Below, piece by piece: positions 52,545 through 62,827 of a stretch of DNA of 64,000 bases. The notes beneath the pieces are model-generated. The model had not been told where the DNA came from, did not search any database, and worked only from the letters and a program-made list of their open reading frames with translations. Position numbers and translations under genes: made by a program. The stretch is from contig JARBJD010000029.1 of the NCBI GenBank assembly GCA_033064195.1, forward strand, positions 62,001-126,000. Direction: 5' to 3'. Position 1 is the first letter of the stretch, and the number at the start of each line of letters is the position of its first letter. The stretch is from Blattamonas nauphoetae (taxonomy: Eukaryota; Preaxostyla; Oxymonadida).

Positions 52545-53342
52545 ATGAACAAATCGAATCAATCATTAACAGCATACGTGAATGCAAAATTGAGTGAAGC
52601 TTCTAATAGGAATGTTTCTCATGAAGTGCAATCACAGATTCATCCAGACTTGAATTTCAATCGCAATAGTGTCAATGTCCTTGTTGGAAATAGAGGAAGT
52701 GGGAAAACATTTAATGCACTTCGAGAAGTTGCCAAGCTACAGAATGTTCAAGTTAGGAATGAACTATTCCATCTGTTTGTCTTCGTCACTGATAAGAACA
52801 TAGATCCTACATTCGACAAATTCAAACCAATACTGAATGTTCCTTATGTGAAAGTCAAATACGATGATGCACTTCCATTTCTGTTGGAACTCTCCGAATC
52901 GAAAGCTGCATATGAAGAAATTATTGACAATCAGTGGCAAAACAGAATCACAGATGAATGCAGAGAGAATCTCTTTGACTCACTTTACATTGATGACTTC
53001 TCAGTGAAGAATCTCCAAACGATTATCCTTCTTGATGACTGTCGTAGGATCCTAGGTGAACGTAGAACATCCAAAAATAGAATGACAATGATGGACTTAC
53101 TACTGGAGAATCGACAACCGAAGTTCACATTCTTTCTGACGATGCATGAGCTCTTCAGTTTGTCAGCAGACATGAAGTCAAACATTGATTCAATGTGGAT
53201 CTTTGGAGGATTCAACAAAGAACGAATCAGTCGAGTCTATCCTCAGTTGAACTCACCAATTGATATTCGACATTTTGGAATATCTATCAACGAAAACAGA
53301 AATGTGAAGCAATCATTCTTCGATACAATACTGATGGAGTAG
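52545..53342 (+). CDS. Polinton packaging ATPase (FtsK-HerA-like)
   Basis: 265 residues from ATG 52545. Walker A is VLVGNRGSGKTF near residue 47, and Walker B is QTIILLDDCRR near residue 160. A conserved arginine-rich stretch follows, and then FFLTMHELFSLS, where the sensor position lies. The length and motif order fit the A32-type ATPases that pump DNA into capsids of Polintons and related viruses. It is one of the few rightward genes. Capsid-like genes on the same element support a packaging role. Confidence 0.82.
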   Translation: MNKSNQSLTAYVNAKLSEASNRNVSHEVQSQIHPDLNFNRNSVNVLVGNRGSGKTFNALREVAKLQNVQVRNELFHLFVFVTDKNIDPTFDKFKPILNVPYVKVKYDDALPFLLELSESKAAYEEIIDNQWQNRITDECRENLFDSLYIDDFSVKNLQTIILLDDCRRILGERRTSKNRMTMMDLLLENRQPKFTFFLTMHELFSLSADMKSNIDSMWIFGGFNKERISRVYPQLNSPIDIRHFGISINENRNVKQSFFDTILME

Positions 53343-53368
53343 CACTGAATGAGATCAACAAAGAAGGG

Positions 53369-53728
53369 TTAAACCGGACTGTCCGTTAAGTCTTGAATAA
53401 GGTTGTCGATGGTCTCGTTAAGACTTCGAAGCCTCATGCTGAGAGTATCTGTCAGCGCTCGAATTGATTCTTCAATGTCTGATAATCTTTGATCAATCGA
53501 TAGTGAATTGGGAGAAGTGGAAGCATCAACGTATCGTTTCCTTAGTGCTATCTCACCTCTTATTTTTGTTATTCGATATCCATCAATTTGAATCATCCTA
53601 TTCAGTTTCTGAGTTGTGTACTCATTCAGTTCTTTTCTATTCTTCTCCAAATATCTCTGAAAGTCGTGGATGTTTGTGAACTCTTTCTGCTCAGGATCAA
53701 ACGGTTCTAATATTTTCAGTGATGTCAT
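53369..53728 (-). CDS. Small coiled-coil Polinton protein
   Basis: 119 residues from ATG 53728. Helical throughout, with a C-terminal coiled coil (LSDIEESIRALTDTLSMRL, then NETIDNLIQDL). It resembles no named family, but short coiled-coil proteins are common beside Polinton integrases. A TATTTTTATTTC motif lies just before the start. Confidence 0.5.
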   Translation of the reverse strand: MTSLKILEPFDPEQKEFTNIHDFQRYLEKNRKELNEYTTQKLNRMIQIDGYRITKIRGEIALRKRYVDASTSPNSLSIDQRLSDIEESIRALTDTLSMRLRSLNETIDNLIQDLTDSPV

Positions 53729-53764
53729 TTCAATGAAATAAAAATATCTGAAACATTATTGAAG

Positions 53765-54908
53765 TTACGCCAAATTAAAGTCAGCCATGAATTCTGGAGT
53801 TAAGTCGTCAATTGACTCAGCATGAAACTTCGTGTGTTGGATCGGAACGTAGACAACTTTTGACAGACAAGTGAGACCATTCAGTAGAGTAGCTACGACA
53901 TTACCGTGTTTGTATTCGATGAATTTCCCCACGAATTGAAACTGTCTTCGCTTCTTCTGAAACTTGGCAACAGTCTTGTTCAAATCAAGGTGAATCAGTA
54001 GAATATTTCCTGGTTTGTATTTCCATAACATCTGTGTTGTTTGTTGTCTTTGGATGTTCTTTAATTGTTCTTCACAACTGGAGATATACAGCGCTTCAAT
54101 TTCACGATTGTTTTGTGCCTGCTGTGGAGTGAACTTGTTCCAGTACGCTCGATGTGGAGTCATGTTGTAGTATTCCACCATCTGATTCATCAGCGTATGA
54201 TTGGCCATTTGTGTCGCATTGTCTTGGAATCCATCTCTGATTGTTCTGATCACTCGATCGACAATTCTATTGTGATTTGTGAATGGTGAACTTGTGAAAT
54301 ATGTGCTGACATTCTGATCCTTGAAAAACTCTGATGCTTCTCCACTTGTCCATGCTGCTTCACCATCACCTCGAATGTTGTTGACATGAACTCCACGATG
54401 ATTAATCAAGTCATTGATTGCAGTCTTGACTTTGCTCCATGATTTATCCAGAACAGGAATCACAACCAGGTATTTAGTGTTGATGTTAATTGCGAAGAGG
54501 TATATCTGCAACACTGTTTTCGACGTTGGTGATTGAATGAAAACGAGATCAATTTCCCATGATCCGAACTTGGGAGAAAAGTATGGTCTATCACAATTCT
54601 GAGGAACCTTTCTGTCTGATGTCTTCTGTGGATCACCTGTAATTGCTTTGGACATGAACTGCATTTTTGATCGAAATGGATACACAATTTTTCTCTGTTG
54701 CTTTTGGAATCATTGGTGGATCAATTCTCATTCTGTCACTTCCTTTTTCTCTCTGGATTTTCCTCGGATGTGCAGCACTCCATCTGTGATCAAATTCCTC
54801 ATACCAATCCTGAAATGATCTTCCTCCGAATGGGATTTGTTTTGTGTGAGTCAGAATGAAGTCAAGATCTTCGTTCGCAATCTTTCTGTTTAATCGAGGC
54901 TCGAACAA
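53765..54908 (-). CDS. Polinton retroviral-type integrase region (looks broken)
   Basis: The sequence shows the RNase-H-type integrase core: SWEIDLVFIQ (first Asp), VNNIRGDGEAAWTS (second Asp in a GDGE setting), then TNHNRIVDRVIRTIRDGFQD where the third acidic region falls. A basic C-terminal SH3-like/chromodomain-type part follows (WKYKPGNILLIHLD and KVVYVPIQHTKF). The N-terminal part has a helix-rich WYEEFDHRWSAAHP segment. Such integrases join Polinton ends to the target and give 5 to 6-bp duplications. The region does not look whole. Confidence 0.75.
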
Positions 54909-55021
54909 ATGTGTCTCTGTTCATTTTATTGGCATCCAGAATGTGTGATGTTATAAAGTGTTCCATATGTTTTTGATTATTCAATATTGAGTTCTCAGCT
55001 TTGATCTGTTCGTCTTCTGAA

Positions 55022-55773
55022 TCATTTCATCTGTTGATGATCAAACAATCCTTTCATTCGTCCCAACTTATTGAGCACTTGTTGCGTCGTCTTGCTATAG
55101 GCTTCGAGCCCTCCTGGGCGGAGAGTTGGTTCGTTCTGTCTGATCTCCCTCACTGGGTGGTTGGACGCAGTTGTTCTGATTGACATTGGTGGATTGGGAA
55201 TAATGACATCATCATCCTCCTCTTCAAATCTCATCTCCTTCATTGGATATTCATATTCAAACCCCATTGATTTCAAGTTTCTCTTCAGTCCAGGCACTAT
55301 TGGATATTCAGGTGATTCAATAACTATTGGTCTTTGCACTGGTATTGGGATTTGTCTTGCCTCTGCAGGGCTTCGAACTCTTGGTGAGAGAATTGGAATT
55401 TGTCTTGCCTCTGCAAGGCTTCAACTCTTGGTGAGAGAGTCACTTCCTGATTATACTTTCGATGATATTCTTGATACCTTTTGTATGCTGTTTCACATCT
55501 CCCATCACTAACACGTTTTCCCAAGAATTCAATCAGAAACTGTGAGACTACTTTTGTTCCAACTGAGAGAGTTAACTTTGGAGAGAGACCTCCATTAAAC
55601 CAATCCTCAAAATATGTCTCATCGTTTGCTACATACTCTCCATTTGAATCATAGACATCATATACTGGTAAAGTGTTGGCTCCATTGAACTTGACATTGA
55701 ATATTTTGATTTGAGAGTGTTGTGTGCAATTCAGTAACCTTTTCACTAATGCATTGATCTGTCGTGTGTTCAT
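55022..55773 (-). CDS. Unknown Polinton protein region
   Basis: Reading from ATG 55773 (MNTRQINALVKRLLNCTQHS), the first part is alpha/beta (FNVKFNGANTLPVYDVYDSN). It then passes into a charged, disordered stretch containing a short direct repeat (FEALQRQDK-like, DNA at about 55345-55440). A proline/acid-rich block follows (MRFEEEDDDVIIPNPPMS). It is probably not whole. It lies between integrase and polymerase and has an upstream CTTTATTTTT motif. Function is not recognised. Confidence 0.4.
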
Positions 55774-55948
55774 TTATTCAAAAATAAAGTTTGTGTTTAT
55801 TCAATAATAAAATCAGTAGCTTTCAGTCCATGAATGAATGGAGGACACGATTCATTTTCAAGTACGATTGCCTTCAGATGAATTCCACTGAGACTGAGTT
55901 TCTGTTGTTGTATTTTCGCTATCTCAAATCCATTTGTATTCTCTTCGC

Positions 55949-58900
55949 TCACGATTCTTCTCTTGTCTGGAAGTTCAGTGTTGTAGTCACAGTTTTCACT
56001 CCATTCAGACACTTCACATAATCGTCACTCGTGATGTTTGTCTTCTTCAGAGACACTCCTTTGATTTTGCATTTCTCATCGAGCGAGTAACACTTTGGTG
56101 CAAGACAGATCATCTGTTCACCTTCTTTTTCAATTGCTAATCCCAACAGCTTCTTCTCATCGTCAACTCCTTTTTCAGGATTGGGAAACCATTCATATTT
56201 GTGAGCATCATAGAATTCTTTGTCAGCAATCACGGGTTCGAACTGTTGATGAATACCAGCATTTGGATCTCCACTAATTGCCCAATATGCAGAGTCTGTG
56301 TCTCCCTCACAGAAGTGAATCTTGTTCATGTCGAGGCATTTGTACATGAAGTTGTAGATGAAATTCAGATACCAGAACTTGGCATTGTCGAGTGTGAAGA
56401 CTGCTTCTTGTAGACATGTTTTGCACGATGCTTTCTCCCTGTCTTCAATCACAATGTAGTTGTCCTCATTGATCTCTCTTGTCGCAACAAATCCTTTCAT
56501 CATTTGTTTCAAATATGTTCTCTTCTCATTGCAGATGGTGATCGAGTTGTATTTCTCAGTGTTCATTCCATCGTATCCGTAACTTCCATTCAAGTTGGTC
56601 TTACAGAATTGTTCTTTTCCCTTGTTCCCAACCTTCATTGCTTCTATTCGATCGTTCATGAATGATGTCACAAATGGTTCAAATCCAGCATGTCTCGAGA
56701 ACACCATCACACTCTTAATGTCATCAATAATGAAGTGGCAGTAGTCGATGAGGAACCACAGATAGTATGTCGAAAAGAACATATACTGATCGTGTGTGCT
56801 CAAGAGTTGAGTCAGCTTCCTTTGTTTGTCATCAGTCTTCAATCCATGTTTCTTCATCAGTGAATATGTCTTCTCTCCAATGTTTTCTTCTGTCGTATTG
56901 ACAACGATGTTTCTGAAGATTGGTGGGAAGTTAATGAAATCATTAATGTACTTTTCATCGATGTGTCCTTTCAGTTCTGCAACGAACAGTGTCTTCTGAT
57001 TCTTGTCTTCGATAATCTTTCGACATTCTTTATCTCCTGTTGCGGTGAATAAACATCGTCCTGGCATGTACATTCTGTGTTTCGTGTATGGATTGTTCTT
57101 GTTCTTGATTGATGAGAAAGCACTTGGATAGAGTGAATTAAAGTCAACACCACAGACATGAGTCATAATGTGTTCTGTGTCCTTGGAGATAACTTTTCCA
57201 TCTTCATATGTGAAGTGATTGATTGGAGTCACGTCTTTGATGTTCTGTCTGTGCTGAACATTCGATAATCCACCAGTCACTGCTGCTCTCAGTTTATGGT
57301 AGGTCTGCTCATGTGTCAGAGTCATCGGTAGTGATTTCCAGATGCAATACTTCTTCAGTTGAATTCTCAATCTTGTGAGATGTTCATCTTTGTCTGACTT
57401 GTAGGTGTTGCAGTAATCGCAGCAGATCTTGACGTTCTCTTTTGAATGTCCTTTCGAATTGTCGATTCTATCGAATGTTGGTCGCACTGCTTGTGAGAAG
57501 TGACTCTTGCATATATAGCACACTCTCTTGCACTGTTGAACGAACCACTCATAGTCTGCTTCAGTGACATTTTTATCAGTACTGCGATGAGCTTTCTGGT
57601 CTTGATAGATGTACGATGCAACTTTGTACTTCCAGTATTGCTTGGTGATTTTTATTTCTCCAGATTGATCCACTCCATTGAAATCATCGTCGATATCAAA
57701 GTCTTTGTAGGCACACGCATATTTGATTGCTGAAGCATTGGCTGACAGTGAGAGATTGTGCAACATGTCCACTTTGTATTGGAAGTTCAGATCAATGAGA
57801 TTGTCAAGTGGTGCAATCATGCATTCAACGTCTCTGATGTTGTAGAATTTCAGATACTCCCAACGGTTCTTGAATCCTTGTTTGTTCCAATCATCAAGGT
57901 ACAATTTGGTAATCACTGTCGGACATTTCACTGTTGTTCAGACTGGAATAGAATTCATATTTGGAGAATGGTTCTTGTTTGCTCAACACTACATCGTAGT
58001 CTGATGAATCAAATGATTCGTAAGCAAAGAATGATTTCTGAAGTGTCGTATTACCTCCGAAAGCTTTGACTGCATTATCCAAAGTCATTGGTCCGGTATA
58101 CGACATCATGTCAATGAAGCGAAGAACCTGTTGTGTCTTCTCATGTCGGATCAGTACTTGTTTGTACTTCGTTGTGGATCCAAGGAAGCTCACCACTTTC
58201 CAATCCTTGTCAACGAGATCACGGAAGATGAGATTGATGTCGAATCTGGAAATGTTGAATCCAATCACACTGACTTCATTTTGTGAGGGTATTTCCGGGT
58301 CTTCGTAGTAGTTGTCATCTCGTACTGTCTCAGCATATCTGAAGAGTTCTCTGATCCATTGCTTCACAAAGTCCTTTCCATCTCGAAGATCAAAGTAGAT
58401 TGACTTCACACCTGATTTTGTTTTGATTGCAGATGCAACGGAGAGAGGCTTCAAGTGTGAGATCAGTTGTGTGTTGTCATCAGAGAATAAATTGTCAAGA
58501 ATGAGATCTTCCATGGTTTCGAAATCGTAAGTGATGTAGTATTGTGTTGGTTTGAATTCGTCTTGTCTCTTGTGTGCCATCAGAAATTCAAATGTTCTGA
58601 TTGTTGAGAATATGTGGAACGTATGGTCTTGGTGTCTTGTCAAGTGAGATCTTCTTCACATGTTTTCCATCAAGTTCTTTGCACTCTCTGAGATGCTTCT
58701 CAAAATCTCTGCTGTAGTTTTTATTCTTCACTTGGAATCCTCTTGACTGACAATACGGACAGAGTTTGTATCCAGTGATTTTCTCAGGATCCACAATAAA
58801 CATCACATGGACGAGAGTTGCCGTCAGTGGAATCATCAGAATTGGAAGAACAAGTGCATCATCATTCTTCGTTGACATACGATTGACTGAGGAAATACCG

Positions 58901-60172
58901 CTTCTTGTCTTCGTCGTATTCATAAATGTGAACTGTGATGTTGAATTGAATCATTGCTTTCTCAATGTCACATGCAATATCAAACCCAGGATAACTTCTG
59001 AAGATGTGGGGTCAATTGTCGAGATTGGAGATGAGTGAGATTCATCCATTGTGCGAACAATCTGTAGGCTTCACTGTTCCTCATATTGATTGATATTTTC
59101 TTACCTTGAACTTCAGGAAGTGTGAGGAATGAAGAGCTTGAAAGAAGCAGATATTGTACTCAGAATCAATGTACCGAACATTCCTCGTTTTGATGTGTTC
59201 AGTGAGAATTGCATTGGCTTTTCCTGCAACTGGGAATCGATAGACTGCAACTAGAATGGAGTGGAATGCAATGTACATTGTCTTCGTATCCATCAGTGTT
59301 CTCTCTTGTGATTCTTTGATCAGATTGATCGCATATTTTGAATACTCGTTGATGTCTCCTGCACTTCTTATCACTGTCGGAAAACTCTTTGATGTGTTCT
59401 CCAATTCTGGTCTGAAGTCATTGTAAGTTGTCTCATCTTTGTCTTTTCTCTCGATGATCTTTCCAAAGTCAATACAAATCTTGAATGGATGATCTTTCTC
59501 TTTGTCGAACACTGCTTTAATGAAGGTTGTGATTTCTTCAACGTTCTTCAAGTGATTGTGGAAGTACAACTGATATGGTTTTCCATTATCCTCAACCTTC
59601 TCGACCTCATTCTTTTTGAACTTCCTTCGTGCATCCATGAGACAAGAATTGAATGCTGCTTTGTCTCGTGGTTCAGCTAATAATATGCATTCTTCAAATC
59701 CCTCAAATGTCTGCACTTCTCTCTTTTCCATTTGTTCATTTTTCTTCTGAATGATTAACAGATTCTTCATCCAATGATCCATCAGCTTCTCTTCAATTGA
59801 TTTCAGTTTCCACGTCATTTTGAACACTTGCTTTTCAGTTCATCTTTGTTCACTCTTGGATTTTCTTTCATGATTTGCATTCTTGCTTTGCTGTCTTCTT
59901 CATTCATCATTGCATTGTTATTGTGCTCTTCCAGTTTGTGAATAAAATCATCAATCTGATAGTTGGTAATATTCCTTATCTCTCCTTCAAAATGGAGATC
60001 TGGATTCTTGAGCATTGACAGGAGATATGCACGATGATGTTGGTAGTTTCTAATGTTTGGATTATATGTTCGATCATAGCCATGTTCATCCTTGAATTCA
60101 AAGGTGGTGTTTGGAAATAGTGCTCTTAATTTTCGTGATGCTGTCTGTGACAAATTTCAGTGTCGCCGCCAT
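55949..60172 (-). CDS. Polinton protein-primed family B DNA polymerase region (looks broken)
   Basis: Motifs appear in the correct order on the reverse strand. An N-terminal region of about 400 residues has no named domain. A CPYC...H..C zinc-like motif lies near 58740. Exonuclease I (ITYDFETME) lies near 58530, II (GFNISRFDINLI) near 58250 and III (YNIRDVE) near 57830. Polymerase motif A (DFNSLYPSAF) lies near 57140, motif B (NLNGSYGYDG) near 56590 and motif C (GDTDSAYW) near 56300. This set defines the protein-primed PolB that replicates Polintons from their ends. Between exonuclease and palm lies an HNH-like insert. The region holds several interruptions and is not expected to make a full polymerase. 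Confidence 0.85.
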
Positions 60173-60214
60173 TTACTACAAATTAAAAAATCCGAAAATA
60201 AAAAAGTTGAGCGT

Positions 60215-60604
60215 TTATTTCTGTTTTCTCTGATGGGGCTTTATCGTTGCCTTTAGCCAGGAATCAAGTCTAATTCTGAACACTTCACTTCCACCAATCT
60301 CTCGATATGTGAATGGAACCAGAACTTTGGTGTACTCACCGACGAGCTCACAATTATATTTCTTCAGTTCATTTTCGACGAATGATTGAGTGTAGTGTCG
60401 ACGTTTTGCTAAGTGAGGTCTGTTTCCTTGATTCCACAACTTTGGTTTTATTCTCCATTCAACTCCCTCATGAACATACGTCACCGGCACATTATTTCTG
60501 ACATACTCAGAGACTAGTGAACAGTTCTCTTCTCTCATTGATTCAATTAATGCTTGTTCTGAACATACTCGACGTCTTTCCTTGTACATCGCAGTTGGAT
60601 TCAT
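60215..60604 (-). CDS. Terminal Polinton protein with an internally repeated domain
   Basis: 129 residues from ATG 60604 (MNPTAMYKERRRVCSEQALI). Two similar units of about 45 residues follow: QALIESMREENCSLVSEY...VPVTYVHEG and SFVENELKKYNCELVGEY...VPFTYREIGG, both ending in a W-containing strand. The pattern loosely resembles short repeats in phage and giant-virus proteins that read a C.L..EY..... core. The first unit lies within the inverted repeat, so its front is also present at the left end (45081). A hAT-like element lies just upstream, starting 7 bases before the ATG, and has probably cut it from its own promoter. Confidence 0.55.
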   Translation of the reverse strand: MNPTAMYKERRRVCSEQALIESMREENCSLVSEYVRNNVPVTYVHEGVEWRIKPKLWNQGNRPHLAKRRHYTQSFVENELKKYNCELVGEYTKVLVPFTYREIGGSEVFRIRLDSWLKATIKPHQRKQK

Positions 60605-60610
60605 TTAATA

Positions 60611-62827
60611 TATACTGGCCTGACCGGGGGTGACCGGTCACTTTTTTCCAAAAAGTACTGACCGTCAGTGACCGGGAAATTTCGAAATATGGGTGAGATC
60701 ACAGGATGAACATCACCATTCTCCATGTCGAAAACTCACATTATTTACCAAAATGATCATAGATGGTGTTTTCATGACAGAGCTGGACGATTTTGGACAA
60801 TTGAGGTCACAGGTTGGAGAAGGATACACAACGTTCCTGTCAATGGGATGATCAAACCTCACAGAATCCATTTCCTCTCATTTTCATGTCTGGTGCTCCC
60901 TCTTGCTCTTTTGGATGATATCAAGACCCTCTCGACATGGTTTCGATTTTCGATGTCGTCTCTATCCACCGTCGTCGTTCATTTCAAACCCCTCACCGAA
61001 TCACCGAAACAGTCCCGAAACATCCTCACCCCTCGAGTTCCAGGTGTGTACTCTTTCTTTTTGTGTTCCCAACCATTCCCATTTGATTGTTATGAATTGT
61101 GTTTGATGATTCAGCTATCAGTTTTCGGGTCAAGCGTTGTCGAAAGCCAAGGAATCATTTTTTGGATGACATTGCCTGTCTTTTGACCAGGAGGTGACAA
61201 ACACACTCTTCACACTTGATTTGGAGAAGATGGAATCGAGAGAACAGCAAACGAGTGGAGACATCCCTCCACCCATCGCGTGGCATGCAGGTCAGATCTG
61301 GGACAAAAATATGTATGATTACGTCTGTATTTTTCCATTTGCACCGTTCCTCTATTCATTCTCGTCTTTTCCTTTCTTATTTTGATAATTTCTCTTCTTT
61401 TGTTCTTCTGGTCAATGTCAGGTTCATTGTCGGTGGAGTCTCCCTCCAAACCAGCGAAACTATATCTACAGATGACTTGTTTGTGTTGGACTTGGAGACG
61501 CTTGTGTGGCAATTTGTGAATACAGAGGGTCACAGTCATCATCACATTATCTTCACCCGGCTGTGGAGAACGGACCATTATGTGCGTTTGGGGGATGAAT
61601 CGGAACAGAATGAATGATTTATCTGCACTGGATATCGCGAAGCCAACCTGGACTTTCCTGACACCCGGAAAGAACCAACCCCGCCGATCTGCTCGCATGT
61701 GGCTGTATACTCACCTGTGTCTCGCTCGATGATTGTTTTTGGAGGTTGAACATCGGAACGGGCAGAGAACAAGCTGTGGGCTTATTTCTTCTCACAGCAT
61801 TCTTGGTCGGTTGTGACGACTGAATCGTCACCTCCACAACCCCGCTATTTCAACTCAGCATGCACTCGATTCATCCCATCTGTGCTTCAAGCGATCTCTT
61901 TTCCAGCCTTTCCTCTTTCAATCACAGCTGAAACATGTCATCTCAACCCGCCAAACTTGTGAATGGAATTCCACCCTATACCCCTGTAGTGGTTCCAAAA
62001 GTCACATCAACACAGTGTCGCAGCTGATACAACAATCGTTCTTACAAGAGAAATGCCTGCAAGAGGGTATTTTCCGATTTTCACAACCCAAAGCAATGAT
62101 CGACGAGCTGTGAGGGAAATAACAAAGAAATGAGATTCAGAGTTGTACAAACAGCAGCTACATGTTCTTTTAGGCTTTTGAAGAAGAGATGAGGTGAGGA
62201 AGGGCGAGGTGAACCGGAAGAGGAATGAGGAGGAGAAGGAGGTAGTTGTGCAGCCGACACTCTCCATCCTCCTTTCCGATCGCACGCAAGACAAGGCGCG
62301 GCTGAAGAAGTACTGGCCAGAGTGGGTGTGGGAGACAGAGTACCAGGAGACGAAGAAGCACGATACGAGAACGCAGTCCACCCTCCACTCCTTCCTAACA
62401 CTCCCCACACTCACAGTCAAAGTTGAATGTGAGTATGTTTGACCAATTCACGCTGTTCGCAACAGATGAACCGAAGAAGGATCCTTGATGATATGGATGA
62501 CAAAGAGGCCATGGGAGAGGACAAGACAAACGAGTTGATCAAAATGGGCAATCGATTGTGAACAAAGAGGAACTGGATTGCAGGTCCGCTGCCTTTTTGA
62601 GTCAAAAAGTGTCCAGGACCAGATTTTTCACCTTTACTTCACAGTTCCATGATTCGCTCTTCAGTTTGTCTTCCCACACATTCAAATGAATATTTTTTTC
62701 CAACATTGTTGGTATTGAGATAATATAAAGGTTTTCAACCTCATTGATGAGTTACATGGTGATCTAACCCTTAGAACGAAACAGAGGTGACACTGACCGA
62801 GCCAAAAGGCTCGGTCAGGCCAGTATA
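60611..62827. mobile_element. hAT-like non-autonomous transposon inserted in the Polinton arm
   Basis: The ends are inverted: TATACTGGCCTGACCG is exact over 16 bases at 60611-60626 and 62812-62827. The flanking 8-bp duplication is ATTTAATA at 60603-60610 and 62828-62835. The empty site is seen in the left Polinton arm near 45070-45085, where the joined sequence runs through without the insert. A right subterminal hairpin (TGACCGAGCC / GGCTCGGTCA) is present. There is no transposase frame. The cargo is a decayed copy of the Kelch-SH3 gene. The 2.2-kb length, 8-bp duplication and short inverted ends fit hAT. Confidence 0.9.
61100..62440 (+). pseudogene. Second broken Kelch-SH3 gene copy
   Basis: Kelch fragments read LFTLDLEKMESREQQTSGDI (near 61205), RFIVGGVSLQTSETIS with DDLFVLDLETLVWQFV (near 61420-61520), then VYSPVSRSMIVFGG (near 61710). 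The charged end at 62200-62440 (VVVQPTLSILLSDRTQDKA) corresponds to VVEPTLSILSSDCLPDET in the first copy. A probable intron lies at about 61313-61420. Several stops and frame changes make it non-functional. Over 61671-61890 it is about 90 percent identical to 1207-1426. It is cargo of the hAT-like element. Confidence 0.7.

Noticed and set aside
55345-55440. A short direct repeat (TTTGTCTTGCCTCTGCA..) as a possible CRISPR or attachment site
   Set aside because: Only two imperfect units inside a coding stretch; it is a small in-frame duplication.
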